Assembly (NCBI RefSeq): GCF_000150275.1
Contig: NW_002060945.1
Coordinates: 5,198,123 to 5,262,122 of the forward strand
From: Trichoplax adhaerens
Lineage: Eukaryota; Placozoa; Uniplacotomia; Trichoplacea; Trichoplacidae
Length of the DNA stretch: 64,000 bases
Direction: 5' to 3'
Made by a program: the position numbers and the translations under genes. The notes under the pieces were generated by a model. That model searched no databases and was not told the origin of the DNA. It worked only from the letters and a program-made list of their open reading frames with translations. The first letter of the stretch is position 1. Each line of letters starts with the position of its first letter. Below are positions 34,943 through 47,243 of the stretch, piece after piece.

Positions 34943-37035
34943 CGAAAAAAATATTGTGAATAATTAACTCGTCTAGAACATTCCCCATTCTATTCTTGTA
35001 CTATTTTACAATATTTGGCTGTATTTCAAATTATCACATCTATTCTATAGCATAACAACTCAATCTTTAAATTTTATCATACAGTGTAAGAATCTAAAGG
35101 CTTCATAAAGATGTCTTGCAATCAACAATAGTTTCTATAGACCTGTTCCAATAAGATTCTACAACTACTAAATTAAATTTTTTATTACTTCTTGTAGTGA
35201 ATAAATGAAACATTAAGCCATAATTTATGATTAAAATTCTACAATGTTTAACCTACCGAGAAAATAAAGCTAACACACCGTTCCTATTCAAAAATGCTAT
35301 CATTTTATTTTTTATCTAAAATCGACGTTTGATCGGTACGGAATAAGTCTACACTATTCATATAAATTAGTCTTTTCTTGTGGAGTTTAAAATGATGTTG
35401 CTTATCTTCTCATACTATGAAGGAGATAGTTAGTGGCGAGATGCCGTGGCAAAGGACCATCAAAACGATAGCAAATTTTTGATATTTATATTCGAGAGCC
35501 AAACACTTAGCTACTGTACTATCTGAGTCAATATTCTGTTCACAATTGTATATTTTTGGATACCGCAGCTTACATTTTACTATTAGTGACGTTATTCAGC
35601 TCAATTAAGTAAAAGGCTAGTGATAAGATCATACCATGTTATACGATTTTCTACCAAATACCAGGAAACGACTTAATCGTGGGCATGAGAATTAAAGCTT
35701 TTGATTTAATTTTGAGTTCTATAAGGTACTACCCGAATCTAATCCACTGACTGTGAAAGGTACTGTAACTACGGTAGAAGTATTCGATCTTCTGTAAAAA
35801 TATCAAAATATGATTCTATATCTTGCAGCTTTTTATCAGCCTACAGGTTGATAAATTCATTTATTGATGTCCTTAGTAGGAAATATTTTAATTTAGTATA
35901 TATACTGTTATTACAGGCATTAGTTTCAGTTGTTTATTTTAACAGATTAACGAAATGGAATACGTTACAAGCTTACTGTATAATCTGACTATAGAGTTTC
36001 TGACAATACAAATAAGGATTACGACTCATGATCAGACTGAATTGAGTCGTTACAATTGATCTTAATTCTTCATTCTACTTAGAAAGATGACTGACTTCTT
36101 CGTAAATGATTTAGTATCTTATTAATTAAATTAATCCCTTCTGTTTACTTTACTTTTATTGGCATTGTTCATCAATACCAATTATCTGCTTTATGTACGT
36201 AAGATGATATGAGTTTATTAATATGGAAATATGAATGTAAGATTGGTTGCATCAGAAGGATACTATATTTGTTTACCTTCAGTTGCAAAGCAAGAATATC
36301 GGAGCTATTCTTAAAATAACGTATATAATTTTATTTTCAAAAAAAGTCAATGGGTGGTAAATTTGCTACTACGTACAGAATTATATATAATTTACCGCCA
36401 TGATCGTACCATATTAAAGATGTAATACCAAATCATAACTCAAAAAAATCAGTCATGTAAGCTAATTTGACATTTAAAGCGGCGTAACTTGCTTCCTAAA
36501 TGGTAGTCTTTATACGATATGATTTTCTGGAGTGTTTATATGAAACAGTTATTGATGCATTTGAAGCATAAACGATACGGTGCGATACAAATTTGTACTA
36601 TGGTAGCTTACAGTCAAAATTAATAATAAATATATAATACAGTAGATTTATTAAAAGTTGCATATCATTGGTATTCCACGTCTAATAAATGTCGTGATAA
36701 ACACCGGTTCTAATAAATAATTTACATCTTTGCTTGGTAATATATTTGTATGTTTGAGAGATTAAGAGTATTAAAATGCAATTGCAAGTAGTATAAGTGA
36801 AACAAAAGCTCCTTATGAATAATTATATTGCATAAAATCTTAGGGTATTCATTGGTCCAGTAGAGTTTTGTTAAGGTGTTTCTGAAGTTAGAGATAATTG
36901 GTACCGTAATTAAGCTGTAGTGACGTTCAAAGCTAAGATAAAGCTATATGATAATTAGGTATTTAAATTAAATCCTATAATAGTACAGTACCGAGACAAA
37001 AATTCCTAAATGAGCACGGTTCAGCGTCGTTAGCA
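34943..37035. other. Convergent intergenic region, CCDC112 / HAUS6
   Basis: Both neighbouring genes end here. AT-rich; a possible CCDC112 poly(A) signal AATAAA at 35263-35268. No gene, no array; the few GTAC motifs are isolated. Confidence 0.6.
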
Positions 37036-40000
37036 TCAATGTAGTTTTCCATCTGAAAGCAGCCAGTTATCTGAAAGATAAGTATAAAGTTAAAAACTGA
37101 ACTGAATTATTAAAAGGTAAAAAATAAACTCTCGTTATATTACCTTCCTGTTCATTCATTGCTACATCATCAAGTTTGAGGTCAAACTTCGGAAAGGCCG
37201 AATCTCCCTTTTTAATATCTGCTAAACGACTACCAAATACGTTAGCAGGTTTCCTTGCTGAAACCTCTGGTATTTCGATCAATTCAGGTAAGCCGGGAGA
37301 ACCACATTCACTTCCACTATAAATATCGCTGTTCGATAAATTTATATCAAATGAGATAATATCTCCTGTAGTATAATGCTCTTTACTCAGCTCAATTCCA
37401 GTATTTTGTTTTGCATCATCAAGGTCTGATGGAGTAGTTTTATCCAAATATTCAATATGAAGATCATCGAAATTATTTTCTTCATCTACTTCTCTTTGCA
37501 GGTCCTTATACTCATTACTTATATCGGATTCTGCTGGTTTGTAGTCTTTTGTGTCATATTGGTCTTCATCGCAATCAAGCTCGCTTTCATTGTCTTTTTC
37601 CTCAGCTGCATAGTTATCTTTAATAACGGAAAGTTTATCCGAAGAATTGGAAGATGAATAAGTATTGAGGTCGTGTAATGCGGCTTGGATCGCTTGCGAA
37701 ACTTCTACGTCGATCTCACTCTTACCGGTTGACTTTATATTGTTTATATTGTCGTTATTTTCGTCATGTTTGTCTAAAGAATTGGAAGGCTGAAGTGGTG
37801 ATTCAATGATGTGATCATTATCACTTGAGTTATTCGATAAGGAAGTAATTTGGCTATCTAAATAGTCCGCATTGGCAACTATCTCACTCGTGGTTTCTGC
37901 CTTATTAACTCTGAACTTCCTTAGTTGTTCACTTAAATTATTCCAATTTTCAGAGCTTAGCATAGGATTGTCAGTATTTTCGCTTGTTGCATTAGATTCT
38001 AATAGCGTTAAAAATGATATACGACCTTGTGCACCATCGTCGGATGGGTTGGTTTTGCTGTGATCAGCAGAAATCACCGTCTTATCTTCTTTAAGGTCAT
38101 ATAAATTGCCATCACCTGTTTCTGTTAATAATAGGGTTGAGAAGATTAAACAGAAAAAAAAGCTATTAATAAAATCTAGATTTTAATGATGGTATACGCA
38201 ATAAAAGTATAAGCAGCTGTGAAAAAAATAAATCGAATACCTTCAGTCCTCTTTTCGGTCTTCGCAGTCTTATTTCAGAAGATAGGATACGATACTTAGT
38301 TGATATTACTTTAAAGTTAGACAAGAAATTTGTCATTAAAACATTTAATTACCTTGAGTTTAAGGCCAAGTGATCTTTCTAGGCTCGGAGTCGTAACAAG
38401 TTTGTCATCCGTTACAGTAGATGCTATCTAAAGGTCGTTTATAGACTCAGTTCCGTTACATACTTTAGTATATTACGTCATTATTAGTTCTTGAAACCTG
38501 AATTACCTTCGAAGCTAGGTCATCATAGGTTTCCAATGTATTAGGTTTATTACTATGAGAATTTTTCGTCTTCTTAATCTGCTAAAATATTATGATAAAT
38601 TAAAATTTAGCAGCTTAGATATTTGTTTACATATAATTATATTATCAATAAATTTCGGACTATATTAAATCGTCTACCTTGGGAATTCCGCTTTTACCAT
38701 TATTAGGATGCAGAATATTTGTTTTATTGCTACTTTTGGGGTTATTTCTATCTACTGTTTCAAAAAGTAAGCTTTCTATCATGATTTTATTTACTATTTG
38801 CTATTATGATAAGAATTAGAAACTATATCTTGTTCATGTGGATGTAACATATACCTTTGTTATCAATAGAGTAGTTCGAATTTTTTGTAGCTGTGTTCTT
38901 TTCTTCAATAATAGGTATGTCTTTCTTCGTGTTTGCTATATCAAATTTTATGAATGTTCTAAATTGATTTGATTGGTAATATAGGCACTTATGTGTTTAG
39001 GTATGTAACATACAGAGTGATTAGAATTTTCGCTCACAGTCATGAAGTGACTTAATTATATTGACGATGTTAACCTTACCATTATGATCAACCTTCATCT
39101 TGTGACTCAAAGTTCGAATAACGTACGGAGTCGACTCTAAGATTTTATAATAAGATGGTATTTTGGATTCAATGTTGAAATGGTACGATCAGATACTCGA
39201 ATGGTATGTTACCTTGTTCTTTTGCGGCATGAATCTTGGCTAAAGGTTTGGCTTGTGAATTAGAGAACGATACAGCAGGCGATGGAGGAATCAAGCCTAA
39301 GGTCATCTGTAAAATGTAAGCACTTACTTTAGTGATGATGTCTTAGCTATAAATTTCGTCTATGGTTGAAAGTTATGTCTAACATTAGTTTTTTTTGGTG
39401 TAATGTAATTTCCAGGGACTCTACCAACATCGGTTTCATTGCTAGTAATGCGGGAACCAGCTACATTTATCGAAGTTTTAACTTCAGGTATGACACCAGA
39501 AGTCAGTAGGGATCTATTGCGTATATATAATTCAAAATTTGGAGTTGTTTACCTTATTTGCTGATACTGAATAAGTTGATTAGTTTGTAGTATAAAACTA
39601 TTATACTGCAGAGGTATCATAATGAAGATTGTACGCACCTTAGTTCTTTGCTATTTCTTAAAATTTGCTGATGTCTATGATTGAGGTTCATAGCAATCTT
39701 CGAAAGTTTTTCCAGATCAGGGAATTTTTCTAATTGATTAAAATCAGATTTAGCTATAGTACCTTAGAGATTAAGCATAAGCAGGATAACGCAATTGCAG
39801 AAATTACAGTATACCCTGTGATAGGTCTTCCTTCAGAAAATGAAGCGATAAATTCCAGAGGTACACCAAACTAATCATCAAATATTAACGATCAGGTGCG
39901 GGATTCATTATGAGTATAGTGTTTCTTTAATAATGAGGTATGTATGCAATAATTCCTTAGCATTGAATATGATCACCTAAGAAGGTTGACTTTGCCACCT

Positions 40001-41090
40001 TCCAAAGTATTTCCGGTGTCGCTCTGTTAAATATGTGAAATGTGACGATTAAAGTGGTGTAGCTTATTAACTGAAGGTAAGTAACTTAAATCAACCGCAA
40101 ATAATTTAACGTCAAATGAAAAAATCTTCTCTTACGGATTGAATATCCTTCCTATATTTTCGCAAAAGCATATCCGGAATCTACGTAGATGTTTATATAT
40201 GTCCTCAATTACGAGAATAATACAAGTTAACGAGTACATTGTATAATAACTATTAGGGTATTTTATAATTTACTTTTAGGGGGATGTCATTCCCATTTAA
40301 TTCCTTTTGTCGCAAATTTCCTTCTACTGCAGCGTTGACAACCTCACGCTGTTATAATGATAAAAGACTTAATCAAATTAGCTGAAAAAATTACGGTATT
40401 ACTTCTGTAGACGAACCTGAGATTGTAGACCAGAATAGAAATTATTCATGCGAGTCCATAAATCTCTAACCTTTAGGTTAAATATGAATATATATATTTA
40501 ATTCCAAAACCAGAGCCGAGATGGGTATAAGGAGATCGCATAGTGAATTTATAATCAGGAATAGCAAGAGAATGTGACCTTATGTAAACTTTCAGTACGC
40601 AATATTGCAGTGGTATCTTGGTCATATTTACGATTTTCATGAAATGGGCTACTGGATTTCCTAATTACGAGTTTATTAAACGGGGCAATTAAATTATTAT
40701 ATGAAGTATCTTAAGCTTCCTAGTACAGACCCTTTTTTATTCTTGATAAGCGAGTTAATTGCACTAATTTCTTTTTCTATTTCACGGATAGTTTTATTAG
40801 TTTTGCGATATTTTTTAGTCAAGGTCCTACCAACATGTAACAGATTTGACAAGTTAGCATTTGGTAAAAAGGTTCGTTTAAAAACATTGTAAGGAAGGAT
40901 GCAAAATGGTCACTTAATCTATCTAGCATAGGACTCGACACTTACAAAGCAAACTCTTTCCATTTATTTTGCATTTCAACCGTTTCCGAGCTTAATTCGC
41001 AAAATCTGTAAGTGGTAGGGCATTAGTGCCATGCAATAGGCAAGTGAATTTATAATATTTTGTAGGTATTGTATTCAACATGGACATTGT

Positions 41091-41122
<32 letters not shown>

Positions 41123-43043
41123 GACATACTTATCTTTATAACGAATCTGCTGAGCAAGTAAGATATTTTTCATGGAATTAGCCAACGCAGCTTTTTCAGG
41201 GTTAATTTTAGGTAACTGCGGCAATCCGAGAGACTTTCCTGTAAGCAGAGTAAGTAAGTTTGATTTACTGCATATCTTTTCTTTTATTGATGGTCCGATT
41301 GCATGAGGTTTAATTAGAATAGTAGGATTAATGTGTTGTTTAATAGTCATACACATAGTTATAATTTAGCAATTACAATAATTTATTCATACCGAATTTG
41401 TTAGCCATAAGTTTCCTCATAACCAATAGCGAAAAACGATTTAGGAAAGAGTAAAAGCGATCACCTGACATTATGATCACAAGATTAGTTAGAGTAACAG
41501 TAGATAAGCCACACTTTATATTTATTTATCGAATTATAGCATGCTACTGTATCATAGAAATTAAGAAATTGAATAGGCTTTCATTACCACGAAGTCCTAA
41601 TTGACATTTAATTGATATGGTAGTAGAAATTGATAGCGGATGCTACATACTCCATATTTCTACCATATATCATACCTGTCGGATTTAGTAATGCAGATGC
41701 CATAATACGAGGAAGATTAGCATTGGGCTCTTTCTATATATGAAATTAAAAATAATCTTATTATTAGAATACAATCCTGTAGAAGTTTATGAAAACGGTT
41801 TGTTACAGCTTAAATTCTTAAGCATTTAAAGCAAGAGCGATGGTGGACGTGTTATTATTTAAATTCTGAAACATTTAAAGCAAGAGCCATGGTGGACCTG
41901 TTATTAGGATGTTATCAGCAAACGTTGGGATAAAGTTATGCACTCTTTTAAATTGTAAATTTGTGACACGCTGCTCAAACTGTAGGGACGATGTAGCAAT
42001 CCTATATTTCATTACGTTATGTGACGTGATGAGTAAAATGAATCAACGTGGAAATACAGCTTGAAAATTTTTCTATCAAGAAAAAAACCAGTGACTATCG
42101 TAAACATTGTTAAAACAACATGTACTCGTATCATGTCGATGCAAGACATTATACTTCTGTTTAAGTCATTGAAGTTTGTGTTGCTTGTAAGCTTGCTAAA
42201 TATTACCTCAGCAATTTCAGATAAAAGTCGAACGCAAGTTTTTCGAAATTGCTGTTCTCGCTGTTTATCTATTACAGGCCAGCAGTCCCTAATGTAATAA
42301 TGCAATGGAGTGGATACCAAATGTTCAAAATATTACTGAAAGCAAGAATTTACTATACAGCTCTATTTTTTTAATTTCGCTTACGTAATACCTGAAAGCA
42401 ATTTCAGTCATAGCATGATCATAATTTTCGAACAAGAAATATAGGACGACTTCCATGGCTTTTTTGTTGGGTAGAGTAAACATATCCCTAAAATGATGTC
42501 AGTACATAAGAATATGAAGGTTAATTTATTTGTTGGACAGTGATCATATACTCTCCTACATGTACGAGTAGTTGTAGTTTTGATTTCTTCACTCTAGACA
42601 GTGATTGCAATTTGTTATCAAGTCTAAACGTGGCGATGATGAAGCCTTTATAACTCGTATAGTCATTACGCTAATCCATTGCAATGATTATGTCAGTATG
42701 TAAGGATAAATTCTAGACTGTACAAGTGGAAGCCTATAAAGGCTTACAATAAGACGACTATAGTCTACAATACGTCTGATGGATCAGAGTAGCAATAAGC
42801 TATGTATCAAGATGAATCGTCTTGGAACGAGTATGATGGACTACGTTGCTCCAGTCTACAGTAGGTAAAGCAACTACAGTAGTTATCAATACAGCTTATT
42901 CTATAAAATGATGAACTTGGATCATACTTATTGAATGGTGTTTTATACTTGAGCTCCATTTGACTTGGTTGAAAACCGATTAGTAATAGATTTTCATAAA
43001 ATATCTGCCTAATTTCTAATGGATCGTAGCGCTTTGAATCCAT
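37036..43043 (-). CDS. HAUS6: HAUS augmin-like complex subunit 6
   Basis: Twenty-five exons in phase encode about 937 aa (human HAUS6 is 955). Augmin recruits gamma-tubulin to spindle microtubules to nucleate branches. Exons: 42928-43043, 42392-42487, 42207-42288, 41676-41733, 41393-41464, 41130-41238, 40946-41005, 40731-40826, 40579-40651, 40417-40470, 40274-40348, 40136-40180, 39977-40023, 39815-39870, 39639-39762, 39384-39513, 39213-39306, 39080-39136, 38855-38935, 38678-38775, 38507-38581, 38353-38427, 38241-38268, 37144-38121, 37036-37070. The N-terminal augmin domain is clear: VVLYFLFENYDHAMTEIAF, RDCWPVIDKQREQQFRKTC, then a coiled-coil region with HKVRDLWTRMN and EGGKVNLLSLVYLWN matching the human order. 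The second half is poorly conserved; the 978-nt exon is strongly acidic and Ser/Asn/Asp-rich, probably disordered. The last exon acceptor could also be 37052/37053; the stop codon is the same. C-terminal exon calls are less certain than N-terminal ones. Confidence 0.88.
41096..41122. repeat. (TA)n microsatellite in a HAUS6 intron
   Basis: About 13 TA units directly downstream of the exon 6 donor in the minus-strand sense. Confidence 0.92.
41811..41907. repeat. 49-bp tandem duplication in HAUS6 intron 3
   Basis: Two adjacent copies (41811-41859 and 41860-41907) sharing TAAATTCT, CATTTAAAGCAAGAG and ATGGTGGAC with about four mismatches. Likely a recent local duplication; no coding role. Confidence 0.9.
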
Positions 43044-45415
43044 TGGTAAGCCAATTTAGGATATCGCGAGAGGTCTTGGCATCAAAAATGAACTAATTTA
43101 ACAGATCAATCTTGTAATTTGCAAGTATGTCCAGAGTGTATACGATAGACTGGACGTCTACAAAGCTGTCCAAGTAGATTTAATTCGAATGACTACTTGA
43201 AGAACTGATTTATCTAGCAATAAACTGCTCAGCTAGTCAAAGTAGAATGGATCCACTTTCAAGGCAGACACGATAGCTTCAATATTCCACTGGTGTACTG
43301 TAGCGTAGAGTGCTCTTTCCGTAGTGAGTGCACTGTAGTAGGGTACAATAATACTGTACACTGTACACTGTACACTAAGGAGGTGGTTGGAACTTGTACC
43401 GTATCGGGAACGGTACACTCTCAATACGGCACGGTACGGTACGGTACAGTGCTGTCCTGGTTGTTGACACCAAGTACTGTACTGTACAGTACAGTCATCT
43501 AGTGATGATTGCGTAATCCTCTGTACTGTAGCATCAGTTTACACAGTAGTATTTATTACATACTGATCAGCCCGCCAAATTTTGAAATTTACAGTACTGT
43601 ACTACTAATGTACTGTACACTGTACAGTACTGTACAGTGTACATTGCGTCAACTGTCAAGAAGACAACGAACTACTTGTCTGTACTACCGTCTGACTGTA
43701 AGTCTATAATAAATCAACTAGCCTATAGCCAATGACTAGCAGTAGGACGCGGATTGACCCAACCGCTCAGTGTCGCTTTGGAGCTGAGCCTAAGCTCTTC
43801 TTACCTACTGTACTGTGTTCCTGTATGCACGAACACCTGCTAGGCATCCGTAAATATAACTTACTGTATAGGATATACTGGCACAGCAGTACTGTTACTG
43901 TACTGTATATTGCCATTGGCTCGTTGCTATGCAGTAATTTATGATGATTGATTGGCGACATGAGATTAATAATTTGGAAAAGTTAGACTAGAAGAATGCA
44001 TGCATTCAGACATTCACTATGCTGTAGACCTCTATGGTACAATCCTACATCGACATCTGAATGTGTAATTTGACCGACAAGAGGAAGCGATTGAGATACT
44101 GTTTTAACAGTGCTGTATTTCAATCATTTTGTGATGACTTAAAATAGCGATTGCAATCACTGTAAATGCAGATGTTAAAGAAGGAAAGAAGTAGTTGGTA
44201 ACATGAGTAATTTAGTGCTGTTCGAGATGCTCTATCGCAGCTTAATTAGCACGGTACAATTGCACAACACTTGAAAAGAATCGTAAAATGGTAATGGTGG
44301 GTCTGCATAGCTTTAGCACCCACCTTGAACGACCGGCCTTTTACCGTCGCTGACCCTTTTTCACTGTCAGTACTGTACTGACTAACTACTAGACTACACC
44401 TAGATGGAAAACAGATGTCGTAGGCTGTAGTGTCACTTGTAGTATAATACCAAGAAAGGATACGACATCTATTTTACACATTTTTAGCTGACGTATGCAA
44501 AAAAGATGTCCGATATCTTTTTTCACACATTTGTAATCTGATGCTGGAAGACATTGATTTAGGGGTGCGATAGGATAAAAAATCTCATCTTTTACACTTA
44601 ACAGGGCGTAGCAATGAAAAATGAATTCACCCCTCCAACATTCAATAAAATAATGTAGCTCCATTAACAAGAATATTTTGCATAGCACCGACAAGAATGT
44701 CCGGCAACCACGTAGTTTACTGTGCTAGACTGGACTAGGCATTTCCCGAGCTCAACTTATGAAGGAGAAGATCAACTACTCTTTGTCCTTACAGTCAACT
44801 AAAGAGTAATGCGTAGTAAAATATCAAAGGGTATCAACTGTATCCAAATACAACACTTCAGCTTCATTGCATTGATGGATATTAGCATGTAAATCTGGTA
44901 TCCATTTTAGTTATAGTCACAACAGTCCTCTTCATGAGGAGATGATTAATTAATTATACGTACAGTTTGTTTTAGCAACTCCATCAAAATGATTGAATCG
45001 TATCTTTACCCTATTTGTTGCACGTAATTACTGGACCTCTGCAAAGTAAAGTATCTTTATTCCTATCCCATTTAGTCCTGAATAGGATTGACTATTAATG
45101 TATGGCATATAGATATATAAAGAAAAGGAATACGGTCTATAGTATATACAGTACAGTCTACAAGTGTGTAGATAGGTTACTTTTACTTTGTGCGGTACAA
45201 CATGTCAATACTGTACAATTACATAATTATGCACATCGTATATCACGCTCAGTTTATTAGCTTATAATATCGTTGTTGCAGTGATCAGGCAAAGCTGAAA
45301 AGGAAAATTATCCTATACTTGTACAGTGTACATGGTATATACTGTATATTTACAAATATAGAGGTCAATAAAACGTGAATTTTTCCAACAATAGCATAAT
45401 ATATAATACAGATGA
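43044..45415. other. Intergenic: HAUS6 5' flank / TMA16 3' flank
   Basis: 2.4 kb. Array E (43349-43645) lies 300-600 bp upstream of the HAUS6 ATG. From 43.7 to 45.4 kb there is no family match; an open frame at 44389-44694 has no recognisable domain. A TTTATT near 45253 could serve as the TMA16 poly(A) signal. Confidence 0.6.
43349..43645. repeat. WGTAC array E with 7-bp and CGGTAC variants
   Basis: Mixed: three CTGTACA heptamers near 43354-43375, GTACGG-type units at 43430-43450, then ordinary TGTAC/AGTAC runs at 43474-43494 and 43590-43645. The GTAC core is constant while spacing and fifth base vary. Confidence 0.85.
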
Positions 45416-46875
45416 TTAGTTATCCAATTTGTCTTTTTCATAAAATTTACAAGTTACGACATTTGGTAAGCCCTTCAAGTCTCCATTCCATTCTCTGAAA
45501 AAATCATAATACAATTAATCAGAATGAAATGAGTTCGCACTGGATCACACTTTCAAGTATTCTTATAAAACGAATCAGTATCATTTACAGATTCGTAGGT
45601 TTCAAAGCGATTAAAATTAAATTAATTATAAATAGAAGCTATCAGAAAAGGATAGCAGTCAGAACGAGGACAATACAGTACCTAAATTTTTTTAAATTTT
45701 CCTCCCTCGTTAAATCAGGCGCTTCTATTAGTGGCAAAGAATTATACATTATGACCAAATAATCACTTTTTACAACTGACTAGTGCAGCAGGCATGACTT
45801 TATCAGTCAAAAATGACAGCTTACCAAATCCGCTGCTGCTGTATTGTTGCCTTTCCTGCTCGAGAATGAGTTGAATATTACCTTCTCGTGAGGCTTTAGA
45901 ATCTAGCTTTCTGCCTAATTTCTTAAGATTGGCAATTTCTTCTAGTTCGGTATTAAATCGCTCTAGATACCTATCATAGAGCATACAGCGTTAGTCCTAC
46001 TTTAGGGAGAAGGACAATAAATGAGCATAAACAAATAGCTTACAATTCTATTAGCTGGCATAGTTGACTTTTCGTATACACTGTTACATCTGGATCTAAT
46101 TGTTGCTGAAACCACCGTAGCTTCTTGGCTGGAGTTGAGCGTAACATTGAATTCAGAAATAATAGATTTATTACCGAGTTTACAGTGATTTCCAATCTAA
46201 AATCTATCAGTGCTTCTCGTTGACTTACCATTTGTGATGACAACATTTGCACGTTCAGCTTTTCCCCTAAGAATAAAATTTTAGTTTTTAAGACGTCATT
46301 GAGGCGATCCAAACTGGCATGTTAGAATATCAGCTCATGTAGATACTGCAATATTTGTGTTAAGTGGATGCAAAATATGAAAAAGAGCGGTAGTTTTATG
46401 CACTTTTATAAGCATACTTATTAACTCTCTCGACACGATGCACTTCTTTGGTTAATTGAGCAGCTTTACGAGAATAAGGATGCAGTGCTTTTTTCGATTT
46501 ATTACCGAGTAACTTTATCTTTGGCTATAAAATTAACAATAAGTTCATTATTTAAAAATATACAAATATAGTGTATGATATTTGCATCATAACTTTGAAA
46601 TAACCGTCTAATAATGCAATTAATTTGTTACTGCACACTATATATACATGCGACAATATCCATTTATCAAAATATAAATAGTACTGTACATAAATGTATC
46701 AAAGTATGCGAATGCTGGAATCAGAAAACAGCTGCAGCTTTGCAACAGTATGACAATTTCCCTTCCACATTATACTATTTTACCATTGTATAGAGCAGTA
46801 GTCAACAACAAGCAAGCGAGTAAGCAAATATCAATACATGAATACTGAAATCGGTCACATTCTCGCCCTTACCAT
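45416..46875 (-). CDS. TMA16: Translation machinery-associated protein 16
   Basis: Seven exons encode 166 aa (human 203): 46873-46875, 46418-46524, 46229-46266, 46044-46128, 45825-45970, 45682-45724, 45416-45494. TMA16 associates with pre-60S ribosomal particles. Diagnostic matches: ALHPYSRKAAQLTKEVHR, KKLRWFQQQLDPDV, YLERFNTELEEI, EQERQQYSSSGFE and FREWNGDLKGLPN, in the same order as in human and yeast TMA16. The first coding exon contains only the ATG, followed directly by GTAAGG; exon 2 then starts with PKIKLLGNKSKK, so the family's MPK start is restored by splicing. The protein ends soon after the conserved LKGLPNV block and lacks the acidic tail of the human protein. The gene diverges from MAD2L1, with 368 bp between start codons. 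Confidence 0.93.
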
Positions 46876-47243
46876 GATGAAATTTTCAATTGATGGTTAG
46901 CTATCCATGATGCAGCTGCAACTGGATCAATGCAGCTTCTGAGGTCTGGTCGAGGAGAGAGAAACGGCCGTTGTAGTTTAGGAATATAAGTCTTGGACGG
47001 TATGGACAGATGGCGCTGACCGATGTAACGGCCACAGTATGCATTATGCAGTGTGGTTATAGACCTTAAGCTTATAACAGTATGAGGAAATGAAAGGTCT
47101 ACTTTCTCCTTTTATGATCCTGCAGAAGTTACGTCAGTTTAGAGTTAAATGTATGAAACACATCACCAAGTCCAGTATATAACCAACGTTTTCACCGTCA
47201 GTCTTCATAGTAGGAGTGGTTGTCAGTCTAGCATTTCAAAAAA
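46876..47243. promoter_or_regulatory. Divergent promoter region of TMA16 and MAD2L1
   Basis: 368 bp between start codons, the shortest divergent gap here and free of WGTAC arrays. Contains the palindrome AACGGCCGTT at 46963-46972 (two back-to-back MYB core sites) and TTCAAA at 47235-47240, a CHR-like hexamer just before the MAD2L1 ATG. Promoter role is inferred from position; both motifs are short. Confidence 0.5.

Noticed and set aside
37457-38063. Hydrophobic plus-strand open frames that look like membrane proteins
   Set aside because: They are the antisense of the acidic Asp/Glu/Asn-rich HAUS6 exon, whose complement codes for hydrophobic residues.
42012-42320. Minus-strand open frame read as a single 102-residue protein
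   Set aside because: Only 42207-42288 is coding (HAUS6 exon 3); the remainder is intron read-through past the GTAATA donor.
44389-44694. A 101-codon minus-strand open frame downstream of TMA16
   Set aside because: No domain, no splice partners, no family likeness; AT-rich intergenic setting. Not supported as a gene.
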